In this document: positions 62,341 to 64,000 of the stretch, piece by piece
Layout of the letters: every line of letters starts with the position of its first letter
Position numbering within the stretch: position 1 is the first letter of the stretch
Origin: Blastocladiella emersonii ATCC 22665
Lineage: Eukaryota > Blastocladiomycota > Blastocladiomycetes > Blastocladiales > Blastocladiaceae
Length of the DNA: 64,000 nt
Direction: 5' to 3'
NCBI GenBank assembly: GCA_025594325.1
Contig: JANHCV010000005.1
Coordinates: 647,501-711,500 of the forward strand
The notes under the pieces: model-generated
What the model saw: only the letters and a program-made list of their open reading frames with translations
Databases searched by the model: none
What the model was told of the DNA's origin: nothing
Translations under genes and position numbers: made by a program

Positions 62341-64000
62341 TGCATCAGTTCCTGCACGAGACCACGCTGCACCTCACCGACCCGCCGCCGCTGCAGTTCA
62401 CGACGTGCACGGTGGCGGCGAGCCCGGGCGACTCGTCCGTCTACGTGTTCGGCGGCAAGGCGACCGAGGACACGGGCCACGCGTACCGCCTGTCCAACAC
62501 GCTGTACCGGCTGCACCTCGCCAACCCAACTTCCACCGAAACCCTCGCGTGGGAAGCCATCCGCGCGCCGTCTGACGACACCAGCACCCCGTGGCCGTCG
62601 CCGCGGTGCTTCCACGCGACGGCGTACTGGCCGCAGACGCGCGAGCTGGTCGTCAGCTGCGGGTTCGGGATCCCGGCCGACGCAGCTACGGGCCGCGTCG
62701 CGGTCCCGCCGCCCGCCGCGCAGATGGTCAGCGATATCTGGGCGTTCCAGATCGATTCGCGGACCTGGCGCCGCCTGCCGACCGCCGTCGACCCGCTGTC
62801 GGACCACACGGCGTCGATCGATACGCGGCGCAACTTCATGTATCTCGTCGGCGGGTCGTCGATTGCGGGGGACAAGTTCGTCTTGCCGTCGCTCGTCACC
62901 GCCGTCGACCTGCGCGCGCAGCTGCCCGGCGCTTCCGGTAATGCCGCGGCCGCCGTCGCCCAGGTCACGCCGCAGTACTGGCCCGTCTCCTTCCGCCGTC
63001 GGCGGCACACGGCGGCCATGACGTGCGAAGGCCTGGCGGTCGTCGGCGGCCGCGACGAGTCGTTCGCGACGCAGCCCGCGGCGCTGTTCAAGGTGAGCCC
63101 GGTCGCGCAATCCGCAGCGCGCCGGCTCAACCACGCGGGCGGCCGCGGAATCGCCGTCGCCGCGCACCCGGTCCCGGCGCTCGACGCGCTCGCCCGCGAG
63201 TGGGTCCCCGCGCTGGGCAACGGCGACCGTGCAGAGTACGCAGCGGCGGCCGACCACGTGCGCGTGTTCGAGCTCCCCGACCCGCGGTTCCTCGGCGCGG
63301 TGAATTTTCCCGACAAGGGGGAGAGGACGCGCGTCCGCGTGTACGACGTCATGGGCGCGGCCGAGGTCGCAGTCGAGCCGCTCGACTTGCCCGGCGGCGT
63401 CCACGCGCCCGCGGCGTTGGGCGAGGGGATCGCGTTTGTGCGCAGCACGTTCAATGCGGTCGCGCTCGTCAATTACTCGCGGTTCGTCGTGTTTCCCGAG
63501 GCCGAGGACGCGATTGACGTGCCCGTCGACCCGCGCGTCCCCGCCGACGCGACCATCGAGTGCGCCAACGGCGAGCTTGTCGGACTCGACCCGCGCCGAT
63601 GCCGGTACGTCGCGCACCTGCGTGACGTGTTCACCCCCACCTCCTCGGGCGTCGCGGCGCACGAGGAGGCACGCACGCGCCGACTCGTTCTCCCGTCGGA
63701 CTCGGCGTCCGCGGTCCGCGCGACGCTCGCGTTCGCCGAACACGGGGACCTGCGGGGCGTGACCGCCTGGCCAACCCTGCGCGGCGTGTACCACCTCGCG
63801 CACGTGTGGTGCGCGCCGCGGCTCGTGGCCGCGTGCTGCCGGTGGGTCCTCGCGCGCGTCGCGGATCAGGGGCCCGCGGACGTTTTTGGGAATGGGGATC
63901 AGGGGGAGGAGGACGCGGTGGTCGAGATGTTGGGCGAGGCCAACGCGGCGGGGGAGCACGGGATGCAGCGTGTCCTCGCGTACGCGTTCCGCGTGTGGGG
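62341..64000 (+). CDS. Kelch-repeat protein with BTB-like C-terminal region (partial, runs off right edge)
   Basis: The frame is open from the ATG at 62341 to the window end, at least 553 codons. Kelch-like blades are visible as 'SSVYVFGGKATEDT', 'PRCFHATAYW', 'SDIWAFQIDSRTWRRL', 'DTRRNFMYLVGGSS', 'RRHTAAMTCEGLAVVGGRDE' and 'VRVYDVMG', each with the hydrophobic-GG or aromatic-W pattern. From about residue 415 the sequence changes to 'CRYVAHLRDVFTP', 'RRLVLPSDSASAVRATLAF' and 'LRGVYHLAHVWCAPRLVAAC', which looks like a BTB/POZ fold. Kelch plus BTB proteins often act as Cul3 adaptors, but here BTB follows kelch, the order seen in fungal and amoebal LZTR-like proteins. Confidence 0.72.

Overview
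The window looks like nuclear DNA of a GC-rich fungus. Most genes have spliceosomal introns of about 60-85 bp, nearly all starting GTACG and ending TAG or CAG. The gene set is fungal: a PMA1-type proton pump, a Zap1-type zinc regulator, a Ypk/Sch9-type AGC kinase, an EDEM-type GH47 protein, a mitochondrial EF-Tu and a Ubp6/USP14 deubiquitinase. The proton pump is closer in style to protist and early-diverging fungal pumps than to ascomycete Pma1, and lineage-specific gene families are prominent. I therefore lean to a zoosporic early-diverging fungus such as Blastocladiomycota. That placement is an inference.

Left edge (1-4 kb). This is the most unusual part. A minus-strand gene (711-2963) encodes a Fanzor-like protein, a eukaryotic relative of the TnpB RNA-guided nucleases. 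It has all three RuvC acidic residues, the displaced RuvC-II glutamate typical of Fanzors, and a zinc ribbon. Its first ~145 codons are not Fanzor: they are the C-terminal domain of a local F-box-like gene family, joined in frame. The family gene that supplied them is broken by an internal deletion and by a 329-bp MITE (3102-3430) with long inverted repeats and a 3-bp target duplication. A second family fragment lies just beyond the Fanzor 3' end.

4-38 kb is dense, ordinary euchromatin: UBP6, two low-complexity proteins, a small secreted or membrane protein, an SDR, PMA1, a PP2C-type phosphatase, thymidylate synthase, a Myb/SANT-like factor, a membrane protein with a PGY-rich tail, a Zap1-like factor, an EDEM-like protein, two tandem paralogous polytopic membrane proteins, a TM-SH3 protein and an RNPS1-like SR protein.

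38-54.5 kb is accessory. It holds three more copies of the F-box-like family in different states of decay, a second TM-SH3 surface protein, a 1.14-kb inverted-repeat element, a small multi-pass membrane protein, a ~4-kb stretch without intact genes, a decayed aldo-keto reductase and an intact leucine-rich-repeat protein.

54.5-64 kb returns to housekeeping genes: TUF1, a PinX1/Pxr1-like G-patch protein, a homocysteine S-methyltransferase, a C2-like/AGC kinase, a small SANT-like protein and a kelch-type protein that runs off the right edge. Exon structures below were read by eye. For every spliced gene given with exon coordinates, the summed exon length is a multiple of three.
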